NCBI RefSeq assembly: GCF_024609785.1
Contig: NZ_JANHJQ010000006.1
Location: 1-64,000 of the forward strand
DNA: 64,000 nucleotides
Direction: 5' to 3'
DNA from: Pseudalkalibacillus decolorationis
GTDB taxonomy: Bacteria > Bacillota > Bacilli > Bacillales > Fictibacillaceae
Below, in pieces: positions 42,404 through 51,552 of the stretch. Under the pieces are notes generated by a model. It was not told where the DNA came from and did no database searches. It saw only the letters and a program-made list of their open reading frames with translations. A program made the translations under genes and the position numbers. Position 1 is the first letter of the stretch. Each line of letters begins with the position of its first letter.

Positions 42404-43726
42404 TTGGAAAAAATCATCGTCCGTGGTGGTAGGCGGTTAGAAGGCTCTGTTAAAGTTGAAGGAGCAAAGAATGCCGTACTGCCTGTCATCGCAGCATCAA
42501 TCTTAGCACGTCAAGGCACTAGTATCATTTCGGAGGTGCCAGCCCTTGCTGATGTATACACGATTAAAGAAGTATTAAGTCATTTAAATGTAAATAATGA
42601 GTATTCGAATAATCAGATAAAGGTCGACGCAAGTCAACCATTGAAAACTGAAGCACCATTTGAATACGTTCGTAAAATGAGAGCATCATTCCTAGTGATG
42701 GGGCCATTATTAGCCCGCGTTGGGATTGCTCGGATTGCACTGCCTGGTGGGTGTGCAATTGGATCACGACCAATTGACCAACATTTAAAAGGCTTTGAAG
42801 CAATGGGTGCAGAAGTGAAAATCGGAAACGGTTTTATCGAAGCACGCGTTGATGGTCGTCTTCAAGGAGCAAAGATTTATCTGGACTTCCCAAGTGTTGG
42901 GGCTACAGAAAACATCATGATGGCGGCTACTCTTGCTAAGGGTACAACCATACTTGAAAATGTAGCAAAAGAGCCCGAAATTGTTTGTCTTGCAAACTAT
43001 TTGAATGCGATGGGAGCTAAGGTTCGCGGCGCTGGAACAGGTACAATCCGAATCCAAGGCGTTGAGGAATTGCACGGGGCAAACCATTCAGTGATTGCTG
43101 ACCGTATTGAAGCAGGTACTTTTATGGTAGCAGCAGCAATTACGGGTGGCGACATTACAATTACAAATGCGATCCAAGAACATTTAACACCATTGGTTGC
43201 TAAGCTTGAGGAAACCGGTGTGAAAATTCAAGAAACGGATGAAGGCCTACGTATCATTGGTCCTGAATCATTAAAGCCTGTTGATATTAAAACAATGCCT
43301 CATCCAGGGTTCCCTACGGATCTTCAATCACAGATGATGGCACTGCTATTAGCTGCAAACGGTACAAGTGTTATTACAGAGACCGTATTTGAAAACCGGT
43401 TCATGCATGTAGAGGAATTCCGTCGTATGAATGGTGATATTAAGATTGAAGGTCGCTCTGCTGTCATTAACGGCCCTGCGAAAATGCAAGGAGCAGAAGT
43501 TGCTGCAACAGACCTTCGTGCAGGGGCTTCGCTTATTTTAGCTGGTCTGATTGCAGAAGGATATACACGTGTCACAGAACTTCATCATTTGGATCGAGGG
43601 TACGTTGATTTTACTGGAAAGTTATCGGCCCTAGGTGCAGATGTCGAACGTGTTAAAGAAGAAACAGAAGCAGCTGCAAAAGAAGCTGCCAAAGCTCAAC
43701 TTAATGCGAAGCCGAATATGGCATAA
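42404..43726 (+). CDS. murAA: UDP-GlcNAc 1-carboxyvinyltransferase MurA
   Basis: First committed step of peptidoglycan synthesis: transfers enolpyruvate from PEP to UDP-GlcNAc. The 440 residues begin [33 protein letters not shown]. Cys117 in [18 protein letters not shown] is the PEP-adduct residue and the fosfomycin target. The TTG start at 42404 follows GGAGGGGAAATACG. The C-terminal tail ([15 protein letters not shown]) is a short Ala/Lys extension. Gene order with ywmB and spoIID points to the murAA copy. Confidence 0.95.
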   Translation: MEKIIVRGGRRLEGSVKVEGAKNAVLPVIAASILARQGTSIISEVPALADVYTIKEVLSHLNVNNEYSNNQIKVDASQPLKTEAPFEYVRKMRASFLVMGPLLARVGIARIALPGGCAIGSRPIDQHLKGFEAMGAEVKIGNGFIEARVDGRLQGAKIYLDFPSVGATENIMMAATLAKGTTILENVAKEPEIVCLANYLNAMGAKVRGAGTGTIRIQGVEELHGANHSVIADRIEAGTFMVAAAITGGDITITNAIQEHLTPLVAKLEETGVKIQETDEGLRIIGPESLKPVDIKTMPHPGFPTDLQSQMMALLLAANGTSVITETVFENRFMHVEEFRRMNGDIKIEGRSAVINGPAKMQGAEVAATDLRAGASLILAGLIAEGYTRVTELHHLDRGYVDFTGKLSALGADVERVKEETEAAAKEAAKAQLNAKPNMA

Positions 43727-43744
43727 TAGAATAGTTGGAACATG

Positions 43745-43775
43745 AGTCGTTCTCTTTGTGGAGAGCGGCTTTTTT
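43745..43775 (+). terminator. Terminator of murAA
   Basis: GTCGTTCTC, TTTGTG loop, GAGAGCGGC, then TTTTTT. A short R2 left end (GCACGTTAAGAAAGTATAAA onward to about 43808) follows at once. Confidence 0.85.
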
Positions 43776-43776
43776 G

Positions 43777-43808
43777 CACGTTAAGAAAGTATAAAAATAC
43801 TTTCTAAT
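43777..43808 (+). repeat. R2 left-end fragment
   Basis: CACGTTAAGAAAGTAT and ATACTTTCTA form the left R2 hairpin; the right half is missing. Confidence 0.75.
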
Positions 43809-43871
43809 GTTCTAAAAGGTTGTCCAAACCCATAAGATATACTATAAAACACAGATAATTGGGGGAATTTA

Positions 43872-44891
43872 ATGAAGCCTAGTCGTAACCGGAAACCTTT
43901 TTATTTTGTCGTATTTGGATTAATGACGTTAATATTGTTAATTCCGAGCTTTCTTGTCTTGCCTTTTAATGGAAAGTCAGACTCAACCACAGTGCCTGCA
44001 GTAAAGAAGACTACGGATAATCAACCAATTGTCTTCCAATCCTCCGTTGATGTATCTGTTTATAAAACCGCAGCAAATCAGGTTAAGTCGGTACCGCTCG
44101 AGCAATATGTAAAAGGGGTTGTAGCAGCTGAGATGCCTGCTGATTTCAAAATGGAAGCTCTGAAAGCTCAAGCGCTGACAGCTCGTACGTACATTATTAA
44201 AATGCTTTTGAATGAAACGGACCTGAACTTGCCGGAAGGTGCCGATATAACCGACTCGAAAATGCATCAAGTATATAGAAGCGATGATGAACTAAAGCGG
44301 GATTGGGGAAAAGATTATGATTGGAAAATGAAAAAGATTAAGAAGGCCGTCAAGGAAACAGAGGGACAAATCATCACCTATGACAATAAGCCGATTGACG
44401 CACTCTTCTTTTCAACAAGTAACGGCCACACTCAGAATTCCGAGGATTACTGGCCGAGTGCATTCCCATATTTAAAAAGTGTAGAAAGTCCTTGGGATAA
44501 GCAATCGCCAAAATTCACTTATAAACAGGCCCTACCAGTTTCGTTCGTTGAAAAGAAGCTTGGCGTTGAATTAAAAGAGGATGGAGAGGTCGGGAAGGTG
44601 TTGTCACGCACCTCTGGTAATTACGTAGATACTATTCAAATCAATGGAAAGAAGTTAAACGGAAAAGATGTCCGTGATAGCCTCGATTTAAGATCATCCG
44701 ACTTTACCATGGTCAAACAGGACGACAAGGTAATCGTGCAAACACAGGGATTCGGTCATGGAGTTGGTATGAGTCAGTATGGAGCAAACGGTATGGCCAA
44801 AGAAGGTAAATCGTACAAAGATATTCTGAAGCATTATTATAACGGCATTACGATCACGAACAACAAAGCCTATACCGCAAAACTGAAATAA
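43872..44891 (+). CDS. spoIID: Stage II sporulation protein D
   Basis: A mother-cell lytic transglycosylase that strips peptidoglycan during engulfment as part of the SpoIID-SpoIIM-SpoIIP machine. The 339 residues have an N-terminal membrane anchor (about 8-28) and the SpoIID domain, with VPLEQYVKGVVAAEMPADFKMEALKAQALTARTY, ALFFSTSNGHTQNSEDYWP and GFGHGVGMSQYGANGMAKEG. GGGGGAATTTA precedes the ATG. The gene follows murAA as in B. subtilis. A sigma-E promoter is expected, but I could not read a convincing one. Confidence 0.95.
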   Translation: MKPSRNRKPFYFVVFGLMTLILLIPSFLVLPFNGKSDSTTVPAVKKTTDNQPIVFQSSVDVSVYKTAANQVKSVPLEQYVKGVVAAEMPADFKMEALKAQALTARTYIIKMLLNETDLNLPEGADITDSKMHQVYRSDDELKRDWGKDYDWKMKKIKKAVKETEGQIITYDNKPIDALFFSTSNGHTQNSEDYWPSAFPYLKSVESPWDKQSPKFTYKQALPVSFVEKKLGVELKEDGEVGKVLSRTSGNYVDTIQINGKKLNGKDVRDSLDLRSSDFTMVKQDDKVIVQTQGFGHGVGMSQYGANGMAKEGKSYKDILKHYYNGITITNNKAYTAKLK

Positions 44892-44900
44892 ATGAAAATG

Positions 44901-44952
44901 AAAGACACCGCGGAAGCGCTCAACCATAGCGCTATCCGCGGTGTCTTTTTTT
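44901..44952 (+). terminator. Terminator of spoIID
   Basis: AAAGACACCGCGG pairs with CCGCGGTGTCTTT, with an inner AGCGCT/AGCGCT pair, followed by a T-run. No R2 follows it. The remaining 220 bases to spoIIQ are AT-rich apart from two GC-richer CCGAGCTC/CGGAGCC units near 45037-45078. Confidence 0.9.
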
Positions 44953-45124
44953 GATACGTCTGGTTTTAGCCGTCTAACTCAGACTTTCCCTCCAAATTTA
45001 ATAATCGCGATGTATAGTTAGACCTTAACAGTAGCTCCGAGCTCTATTCTGCCTTGTTCGGAGCCTTATTTTGCCTCATATCCCCCATTTGTCGAAAAAA
45101 TATTCAGGAAAATGTTTCTAGAAT

Positions 45125-45154
45125 GTATATAAACTGAAAAATCTGCCCACAATG
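45125..45154 (+). promoter_or_regulatory. Sigma-F-type promoter of spoIIQ
   Basis: GTATA (45125-45129), 15-base spacer, GCCCACAATG (45145-45154). It has the same layout as the spoIIR promoter. spoIIQ is a known sigma-F gene. The start codon lies 18 bases downstream of the -10 box. Confidence 0.65.
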
Positions 45155-45172
45155 TTGCTGAGGTGATGACAA

Positions 45173-46177
45173 ATGAAAGAAGAAAATCAAAAATCAGTTC
45201 GTCCTCTAAAATCAAAGTGGTACAAAAGGAAGCGTTGGGTCTATCCGGCAGTATATCTTGGGTTTGCAGCAGTAATCTTAGCATCAGTACTCTGGTATCA
45301 AAACAGTATTGGAGATGAGCTTGATGAAGAAGCCAGTCCAACAGGTTTTGAAAATCAGGATGCCGTACCAGTAAATTCTAACTCTGAAGTGTTCAAAGCA
45401 CCAGTAGACAAATCAGCTGTCGAAGTAACAAAGAAATTTTATGACAGTGATGCAAATGCTGAAGAACAAGAAGCAGCTCTCGTATTCTATAATAATACCT
45501 ACTTCCAGAACAAGGGAATCAACTATGCGACTGAGAGCGGGGAACCTTTCGATGTGAAAGCTAGCTTAAGCGGTAAAGTTGTTAAAGCTGATCAGGATCC
45601 ACTTCTTGGCTACGTCGTCCATATCGAACATGAAGACGGTGTGGTGACACATTATTCTAGTCTTGCAGATGTACAGGTAGAAGAAGGTGACACTGTCAAG
45701 CAAGGTGAAGTACTTGGTACTGCAGGTATGAACTTACTTGATAAGGAAGCGAAAATTCACGCTCATTTTGAAGTACGTAAAGATGGAGTCGCAGTGAATC
45801 CATTAGATTACTTCAATAAGATGGTTTCCGATATTCCTGATCAAAAGCAAGCAACTGAAGAAAAAGCAGGCGCAGATGCGGATGCTAAATCTGAAGAAAA
45901 TGCCAATACAGACCCAGCTCAAGGTGATCAAGGTGCATCAACCGACCCAGCAGATGCTGCTGAAGAAGATGCAACAACAGAACCCGATCAAGGGGCTGCA
46001 ACTGATCCCGCTAAAGCTGATGATGCAAGCAAAACGGATGAAACCCAAACTGAAGGTACCGATGAGGAATCTTCAACAGACTCAGCTGGTGAAACGGATG
46101 ACGCTCAACCACAGGAAAACTCAACCGAGGATGAAGATCAACAAACAGACGCTTCCCGACAATCGGAAAGTGCCTAA
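45173..46177 (+). CDS. spoIIQ: Stage II sporulation protein Q
   Basis: Forespore membrane protein that pairs with SpoIIIAH across the septum to form the feeding-tube channel. The 334 residues have a basic N terminus, one membrane helix (about 24-42) and a LytM/M23 domain (about 105-215). The first zinc motif HxxxD is replaced by NKGIN (Asn113, Asn117) while HAH (196-198) remains, so the peptidase site is degenerate, as in B. subtilis. The last 115 residues are an acidic, Thr/Asp/Ala-rich tail with TDPA-type repeats. GAGGTGATGACAA precedes the ATG. Confidence 0.93.
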   Translation: MKEENQKSVRPLKSKWYKRKRWVYPAVYLGFAAVILASVLWYQNSIGDELDEEASPTGFENQDAVPVNSNSEVFKAPVDKSAVEVTKKFYDSDANAEEQEAALVFYNNTYFQNKGINYATESGEPFDVKASLSGKVVKADQDPLLGYVVHIEHEDGVVTHYSSLADVQVEEGDTVKQGEVLGTAGMNLLDKEAKIHAHFEVRKDGVAVNPLDYFNKMVSDIPDQKQATEEKAGADADAKSEENANTDPAQGDQGASTDPADAAEEDATTEPDQGAATDPAKADDASKTDETQTEGTDEESSTDSAGETDDAQPQENSTEDEDQQTDASRQSESA

Positions 46178-46198
46178 CCAACGCTAAATCAATAGACA

Positions 46199-46230
46199 AG
46201 CCCTGGAGAATCTAAACTCCAGGGCTTTTT
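46199..46230 (+). terminator. Terminator of spoIIQ
   Basis: AAGCCCTGGAG, loop AATCTAAA, CTCCAGGGCTT and more T. It is followed directly by the R2 left end CACGTTAAGAAAGTAT (46233-46262). Confidence 0.92.
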
Positions 46231-46232
46231 CT

Positions 46233-46262
46233 CACGTTAAGAAAGTATAAAAATACTTTTCT
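46233..46262 (+). repeat. R2 left-end fragment
   Basis: CACGTTAAGAAAGTAT plus ATACTTTT; only the left hairpin of R2 is present. Confidence 0.75.
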
Positions 46263-46359
46263 AAGTTCAGCAGGCCCCCTCTATCTGTCAGCTCTTACAA
46301 AAAAGGAATTTGTGGTTTGGTGCAAGAATTAATTAGGGTAGAGTATTCATAAAGTGCGT

Positions 46360-46520
46360 GTTCAAAAAGTAGACGAATCAGAAACAAGAAGTTCAAGGCA
46401 CGACAGTTTTGAGGAAGGCTACTACTCGAGAGACATCCTCGCTGCCTTGTACCGAGGAAGCTTACATCCTAGAGAACACTTGAAGACGCAGGTACAGGAG
46501 CCCTTGGATACTTTTTGAAC
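46360..46520 (+). repeat. R5 element before the DUF1028 gene
   Basis: A 161-bp element with perfect inverted ends GTTCAAAAAGTA and TACTTTTTGAAC. Interior blocks TTGAGGAAGGCTACTACTC, GTACCGAGGAAGCTTAC and GACGCAGGTAC are shared with the copies inside the atp operon. It accounts for most of the 378-base gap after spoIIQ; no gene is visible in it. Confidence 0.8.
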
Positions 46521-46555
46521 AACCTCATAAAGGTAGTTTTGAAGGGAGAGAGTTA

Positions 46556-47437
46556 ATGTATACAGGGAAGATTCCTAAGGATGTTGTTGCAACGTTCTCG
46601 ATTGTTGGTTATGATTCGGAAACAGAAGAGCTTGGGATCGCAGTTCAATCGAAATTTATCGGTGTTGGATCAGTTGTGCCGTGGGCGAAGGCTGGAGTAG
46701 GGGCAGTTGCAACACAATCCTATGCGAACACGTCATATGGTCCAGCCGGGCTTGGCTACATGGAATCAGGAAAAACAGCTGAGGAAACAATTAAACTTTT
46801 AACAGAGGCCGACAGTGAGCGAGAGCTTCGACAGGTTGGGATTGTCGATGCGACTGGGAAAGCTGCAACGTTCACGGGTAAAGCCTGTTATGACTGGGCG
46901 GGTGGATGTACTGGGCGTCATTATGCCGCACAAGGAAACATTCTAGTCGGCGAGGAAACTGTAAATGCAATGGGCAAAACGTTTGAAGAAACTCATGGGA
47001 CCCTTTCCGAACGTCTTTTACAAGCATTGGATGCTGGCCAACAAGCTGGCGGTGACAGCAGAGGAAAGCAATCGGCTGCACTTCTAATCGTAAAAGAAGA
47101 AGGTGGTTACGGTGGGTTTAACGACCGTGCAATCGATCTTCGTGTAGATGACCATCCTGAACCGATTAAAGAATTGATACGGATTTATGACTTGCATCAG
47201 CTGTATTTCGCACCTTCCAAACAAGAAAACATTGTGGAGATTAAAGGGAATGTGTACGAGGAGCTTGTTAAGGAGCTCGAGCGGTTAAACCTCCTGGAGA
47301 GGACTCCAATTCATACAGAAGAGGCTGTAACAGATGCTCTTAGAGTCTTTGTTCACCGAGAAAACTTTGAGGAACGTGAGCAAAAACGAGGCTGGATTGA
47401 CCTCGATATTCTTACTTATATGAAAAATTTCAACTAA
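46556..47437 (+). CDS. DUF1028 Ntn-hydrolase-like protein
   Basis: A 293-residue protein. The N-terminal 220 residues are a DUF1028 domain (ATFSIVGYDSETEELGIAVQSKFIGVGSVVPWAKAGVGAVATQS), a family with an Ntn-hydrolase fold and no settled substrate. GQQAGGDSRGKQSAALLIVKE and DLRVDDHPEPIKELIRIYDLH close the domain. The last 70 residues are helical and resemble the small C-terminal domain found in longer members. GGGAGAGAG precedes the ATG. It has no operon partner. The family has been linked to amino-acid and peptide breakdown, which is only suggestive. Confidence 0.85.
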   Translation: MYTGKIPKDVVATFSIVGYDSETEELGIAVQSKFIGVGSVVPWAKAGVGAVATQSYANTSYGPAGLGYMESGKTAEETIKLLTEADSERELRQVGIVDATGKAATFTGKACYDWAGGCTGRHYAAQGNILVGEETVNAMGKTFEETHGTLSERLLQALDAGQQAGGDSRGKQSAALLIVKEEGGYGGFNDRAIDLRVDDHPEPIKELIRIYDLHQLYFAPSKQENIVEIKGNVYEELVKELERLNLLERTPIHTEEAVTDALRVFVHRENFEEREQKRGWIDLDILTYMKNFN

Positions 47438-47534
47438 CTATTTAAAAGAGCAAAATGAGTCAATATTCCAGGAATGTCTTTGTTATAATAGTATTGAATA
47501 AAGTTTTTCATAAATAGGGAAAGGGTTTGATTGA

Positions 47535-48149
47535 ATGTTTGGAAAAGTAGCATCTGATGTGCTTGGAATTAGTGATGTCGGTAAGGTTATCCAACCCCAG
47601 GATTACGATAAGGTCGATGCAGATGATTATGTCATGCATGAAGATAATGAGAAAATCTTCTTCTTGATCAAGTCGAAGTCAGATGAATATTGCTTCACAA
47701 ACAAAGCGCTAATCCATGTCGACGGAACAAGTGCAGCAAGCAAAAAACGTACACTTCGTCGTTTTGATTACCGTAACAACAAATTTTCACTTGTTGAGCT
47801 TGAAACAGCGGGTACCATGGATAGAGATGTTGAAATCAAGTTCAAAATGGGTGAGAATATCCATAGCATCGATGTACATAAACAGCATCTAGAAGAATTG
47901 AAAGATTTATATAAAGCGTTACTAAAGATTGCGGAAATCACGCGAGATAATGATACGTACATCGGCTATGCACGCCAGAGCCTCGAAACTGCTTGCTCAA
48001 CACTTAATAACAGCCGAAGCAATGAACGCAAGCTATCCGATGAGTTTAAAGAAATTAACGAAGCTGCTTATACATGGCTCGTCGAAACGAAGGATAAATA
48101 CAGCGTCAAAGATTTCGGTTATGTTTTTGAACGTTATATCAACAATTAA
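47535..48149 (+). CDS. PH-domain protein (YvbH-like)
   Basis: A 204-residue cytosolic protein. Residues 1-120 form a bacterial pleckstrin-homology-like domain (FFLIKSKSDEYCFTNKALIHVDG, KKRTLRRFDY, DVEIKFKMGENIHSIDVHK). The C-terminal 80 residues are helical and resemble the YvbH oligomerisation region. Proteins of this type are common in Bacillus; some respond to phage or envelope stress, but none has a firm role. AGGGAAAGGG precedes the start. A terminator and an R2 copy follow. Confidence 0.8.
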   Translation: MFGKVASDVLGISDVGKVIQPQDYDKVDADDYVMHEDNEKIFFLIKSKSDEYCFTNKALIHVDGTSAASKKRTLRRFDYRNNKFSLVELETAGTMDRDVEIKFKMGENIHSIDVHKQHLEELKDLYKALLKIAEITRDNDTYIGYARQSLETACSTLNNSRSNERKLSDEFKEINEAAYTWLVETKDKYSVKDFGYVFERYINN

Positions 48150-48158
48150 TATCAAAAA

Positions 48159-48183
48159 ACCCGCCAACTTCGGCGGGTTTTCT
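48159..48183 (+). terminator. Terminator after the PH-domain gene
   Basis: ACCCGCC-AACTTC-GGCGGGT followed by TTTTCT. R2 begins six bases on. It may serve the convergent minus-strand gene as well, since AAAAAA precedes the stem. Confidence 0.9.
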
Positions 48184-48188
48184 CTAAT

Positions 48189-48281
48189 ACGTTAAGAAAG
48201 TATAAAAATACTTTCTATAGTATAAGTGTAACTAAGGCGATCGCCAGCGCTAAGGCTTGGCGCTAGCCAAGTTTTCTTTAT
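48189..48281 (+). repeat. R2 intergenic repeat
   Basis: A full copy with GAAAGTAT/ATACTTTC on the left, GGCGATCGCC in the centre, and CTTGGC-GCTA-GCCAAG followed by TTTTCTTTAT on the right. It lies between two convergent genes. Confidence 0.85.
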
Positions 48282-48292
48282 CTAAAGCCCAC

Positions 48293-49165
48293 TTACTTCA
48301 TGCTTTTGACGTTTTCCTCAATCGCGTGAACGCTCACTTTTACATCAAGGTGTTGGATTCCGCCGTGATAGATTCCTTTTAGTGGGACGATGTCGGCATA
48401 ATCGCGACCAACCGCAACACGGATGTGCTGATCTTGTGCAAGTACATTATTCGTCGGATCAAACCCGATCCATCCCGCTGTCGGCATTTTCACCTCAACC
48501 CAAGCATGTGTTGCTGAATCACCACGCATAGCTGAGTTTTCACCTACATATAAATAGCCGCTCACATAACGGGCTGGAATCCCTCGGTAACGACATAACG
48601 CCAGCATTAAGTTCGTATAGTCCTGACAAACACCTTCCTTTTTGGCGAGCGCTTCAGCAGCTGTTGTTTGAACGGTAGTACTTCCAGGCTGATAGGTAAA
48701 CGTGTCGTATATGTACTTGTTTACCAGTTTTACATACTCAAAAGGATTAGGCGACTGATTCCAAAAATCCACTGTCAGCTGTTCACAAATCTCATCATCA
48801 AGTGTTGTATAATAGGTTTTCATCAAAAATTCCGCATACTGCTGCTGAAAAGAGGTTGAGCGGAACGCATCATGCATTTGCGGGCTAAACGATAGAGTAT
48901 TGATAAATGCATACGGGTCAATGATTACCTCTGACGTAGTAACAAGAAGCAATTCATTATGATCTTCCCAGGCATAGAACGTCTCAACATGGTTTCCCCA
49001 GTAATCATAATACGTGTAAGAAGGGACATCTGGAGAAAACTCCTTTTTAAACGAGAGACATTCTTGTTTAACATCATCAATCGGCTTTAATCGGATTTGA
49101 TTGATGCTCTGGCTTACTGAATGTTCGTACCTGTAGTGTGTGTTCTGGGTGACCTTATATTTCAT
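48293..49165 (-). CDS. Transglutaminase-like cysteine peptidase family protein
   Basis: A 290-residue protein with an N-terminal beta domain (KYKVTQNTHYRYEHSVSQSINQIRLKP) and a transglutaminase-like core. The triad Cys-His-Asp is visible: EGVCQDYTNLMLALCRYRGIPARYVSGYL, ATHAWVEV and GWIGFDPTNN. It overlaps the alpha-E gene by four bases and ends a three-gene operon with it and an ATP-grasp gene. This trio is widely conserved in bacteria and is thought to make and cut an unknown peptide or amide. The target is unknown. Confidence 0.92.
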   Translation of the reverse strand: MKYKVTQNTHYRYEHSVSQSINQIRLKPIDDVKQECLSFKKEFSPDVPSYTYYDYWGNHVETFYAWEDHNELLLVTTSEVIIDPYAFINTLSFSPQMHDAFRSTSFQQQYAEFLMKTYYTTLDDEICEQLTVDFWNQSPNPFEYVKLVNKYIYDTFTYQPGSTTVQTTAAEALAKKEGVCQDYTNLMLALCRYRGIPARYVSGYLYVGENSAMRGDSATHAWVEVKMPTAGWIGFDPTNNVLAQDQHIRVAVGRDYADIVPLKGIYHGGIQHLDVKVSVHAIEENVKSMK

Positions 49166-50103
49166 ACGTAAACCTCTCCTAGATAGTACGTTTTATTAAT
49201 GAGACGGCCTAGCTTGAAGCAGTCCTGTTGAAAACGTTGTAAAAATTGATGCAAATCCTCAGTTAACGCATCAACCACGGTCATTTCGTGGAATCGATTT
49301 CTCATCAAGGCAATCAACTGATGTAAGTCCTCTGAGTAATGTTCAATTTTCCCATTTTCAAGCTCCTGAAATACACTATAAACTTGATCAATACAGTATT
49401 GTATCGAGCGAGGAAAGGCATCGTCAAATAGTAAAAATTCAATCACTCGTTCCCCGCTGATAAAAGGCCGGTGCCTTTTCAAGTAGGCTTCGTGACCACT
49501 TACAGACTGCAGAACAGCAAACCAGTGCCGGTACAAGGAAGGGTCATTGTGATCAGGGTCCTCCGAACGATAATAATAAATATTTAGAATCCGAGATGTT
49601 TTTTCCGCGCGCTCAATGAACTTGGCCATCTTAATAAATAAGTACGCTTCATCGAAAGATAGAGTCGCCTCAACCATCCCTTGGAACAAAGCCGATTGCC
49701 GAATGATCATCTGGTAAAAATGGTCAATCGTATCGATGCTCCAATTTTCCTGCTTAAACTGTCTAACATCCCAGTAAAAGCTATTTATCATTTCCCAAAG
49801 CTCTTGCGGGATGATTTCGCGGATGGCTCGTGCGTCTTCCCTGGCCAATTTTATACAATGAAGAATTGAATTCGGATTACTGCTCGAAAATGACATGAAA
49901 TCCATTACGGACTTTGCATCATACCGGTCAAATTTTTTCTCGAAGGCTTCGTTACCTCCAATAATTGAAATAAGTTCATCCCAGTGATTTTCCTCGTGTT
50001 CAATGCTGCCGATCAGGCGAACCGAGATCAGCCGGGCTGTATTTTCAGCTCTCTCAATATTCCGTGACATCCAGTAAAGTGAATTCGAAACACGACTTAA
50101 CAT
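49162..50103 (-). CDS. Alpha-E domain protein (DUF403)
   Basis: A 313-residue, almost fully helical protein with the family start LSRVSNSLYWMSRNIERAENTARLI. Alpha-E proteins are found nearly always beside circularly permuted ATP-grasp and transglutaminase genes, exactly as here. The helices may be a scaffold for these enzymes; there is no known catalytic site. GGAGGAGGGTTCTAC precedes the ATG. Its stop overlaps the transglutaminase start. Confidence 0.92.
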   Translation of the reverse strand: MLSRVSNSLYWMSRNIERAENTARLISVRLIGSIEHEENHWDELISIIGGNEAFEKKFDRYDAKSVMDFMSFSSSNPNSILHCIKLAREDARAIREIIPQELWEMINSFYWDVRQFKQENWSIDTIDHFYQMIIRQSALFQGMVEATLSFDEAYLFIKMAKFIERAEKTSRILNIYYYRSEDPDHNDPSLYRHWFAVLQSVSGHEAYLKRHRPFISGERVIEFLLFDDAFPRSIQYCIDQVYSVFQELENGKIEHYSEDLHQLIALMRNRFHEMTVVDALTEDLHQFLQRFQQDCFKLGRLINKTYYLGEVYV

Positions 50104-50121
50104 GTAGAACCCTCCTCCTAA

Positions 50122-51552
50122 TTAATCCTGTGTAACCCACGTGTCCTTAGCACCGCCGCCTTGCGATGAATTGACGATGAGTGAGCCCTCCTTAAGTGCA
50201 ACTCTTGTAAGCCCTCCTGGGAACACATGAGGGTGCTCACCATTAAACACGAATGCACGTAAATCAATATGACATCCGGAAAAATTCTCGCCGCGAAAAA
50301 CGGGAAGGCGCGATAGTTTAATAACAGGCTGAGCAATAAAGTTAGCTGGATTTTGTTGAATCTTTTTTCGGAAAATTTCCCGTATCTCTGAGGTTGATTG
50401 TGGACCAATCAGCATATTGTAACCGCCTGAAGCATTCGTTTGTTTAACGACAAGCTTGTCCAAATTTGCAAGAACATATTGCCTTTGCTCAGGGTCACGT
50501 AAGAAGTAGGTTTCCACATTTTTGATGAGTGGTTCTTCACCAAGATAATAACGAATCATACTTGGGACATAATGATAGATGGCCTTGTCGTCAGCGACCC
50601 CATTCCCGACGCCGTTGGAAATCGTGACGTTCCCTGCTCTGTACGCATCCATTAAACCGGCAACACCAAGCATTGAATCAGGAAGAAATTCAAGTGGGTC
50701 AAGATAGTCGTCATCAATTCTTCTATAAATGACATCGACACGCCTTAATCCTCTTGTTGTCTTCATATAAACGGTACGATCGCGGACGAGGAGATCTCGC
50801 CCCTCAACGAGTTCGATCCCGAGCTGCTGAGCGATGAAACTATGGTCGAAATAAGCAGAATTATAGACACCAGGAGTCAGCAGGACAATGTTTGGATTTG
50901 ATACCCCGTTTGGTGCAATAGAGGAAAGGGCTTCATGAATATGAGAAAACTGGTTTTCAAGAGAATTAATATCATAGTCTTGGAAAAAGTCCGGGAAAAT
51001 CTGCCTCATTACATAGCGGTTTTGAAAAACGTAAGAGAGTCCGGATGGGTTACGTAAATTATCTTCGAGCACGCGAAATTCACCCTGGTCGTCTTTGATT
51101 AGATCCACACCAGCCATAAAGATGTGATTTCTGCGTGGAACCTTTATTTTAGTGACCTGTGGGTAGAAATGGCTACATGTTACAACAAGGTCACGGGGAA
51201 TTAAACCATCCTTTAAAATTTGTTGGCTATTATAAATGTCATCAAGAAATAGGTTCAATGCTTTTACCCTCTGAATTAAACCTTTTTCGAGGTTCTGCCA
51301 TTCGTCTTTCGGAATAATATTGGGAATAAAATCAAACGGAATGGTTCGCTCAGAGTCCTGATTTTCATGGTAGACAGTAAACGTAATTCCTTGCCTTAGA
51401 AAGTTTTGCTGTGCAGCTTCGTGCCGATTTTGGAGCTCATCGTGAGGTAGTGAGGCTAACCGATTATAAAGCACCTGATAGTGTGATCTCGGTTGACCTT
51501 GCTGCTGAAGCATTTCATCAAAAAACGATTCAGTTTTATACGTCTTAAACAT
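50122..51552 (-). CDS. Circularly permuted ATP-grasp protein
   Basis: A 476-residue protein of the DUF404/407 type, a circularly permuted ATP-grasp amide ligase. The opening FFDEMLQQQGQPRSHYQVLYNRLASL, then GVDLIKDDQGEFRVLEDNLRNPSGLSY, NGVGNGVADDKAIYHYVP and VVKQTNASGGYNMLIG are the family signatures. I chose the ATG at 51552 (MFKTYKTESFF), seven bases after GGGGAG; a start at 51612 would add 20 unlikely residues. It heads the minus-strand operon. The substrates of ligation are unknown. Confidence 0.92.
   Translation of the reverse strand: MFKTYKTESFFDEMLQQQGQPRSHYQVLYNRLASLPHDELQNRHEAAQQNFLRQGITFTVYHENQDSERTIPFDFIPNIIPKDEWQNLEKGLIQRVKALNLFLDDIYNSQQILKDGLIPRDLVVTCSHFYPQVTKIKVPRRNHIFMAGVDLIKDDQGEFRVLEDNLRNPSGLSYVFQNRYVMRQIFPDFFQDYDINSLENQFSHIHEALSSIAPNGVSNPNIVLLTPGVYNSAYFDHSFIAQQLGIELVEGRDLLVRDRTVYMKTTRGLRRVDVIYRRIDDDYLDPLEFLPDSMLGVAGLMDAYRAGNVTISNGVGNGVADDKAIYHYVPSMIRYYLGEEPLIKNVETYFLRDPEQRQYVLANLDKLVVKQTNASGGYNMLIGPQSTSEIREIFRKKIQQNPANFIAQPVIKLSRLPVFRGENFSGCHIDLRAFVFNGEHPHVFPGGLTRVALKEGSLIVNSSQGGGAKDTWVTQD

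Noticed and set aside
43800-43871. Sigma-E promoter of spoIID
   Set aside because: CATAAGAT resembles the -10 box, but no matching -35 box lies at the right distance.
45037-45078. A sixth 20-nt array before spoIIQ
   Set aside because: Only two loosely similar units (CCGAGCTC..TGCCT and CGGAGCC..TGCCT) exist, too few to call an array.
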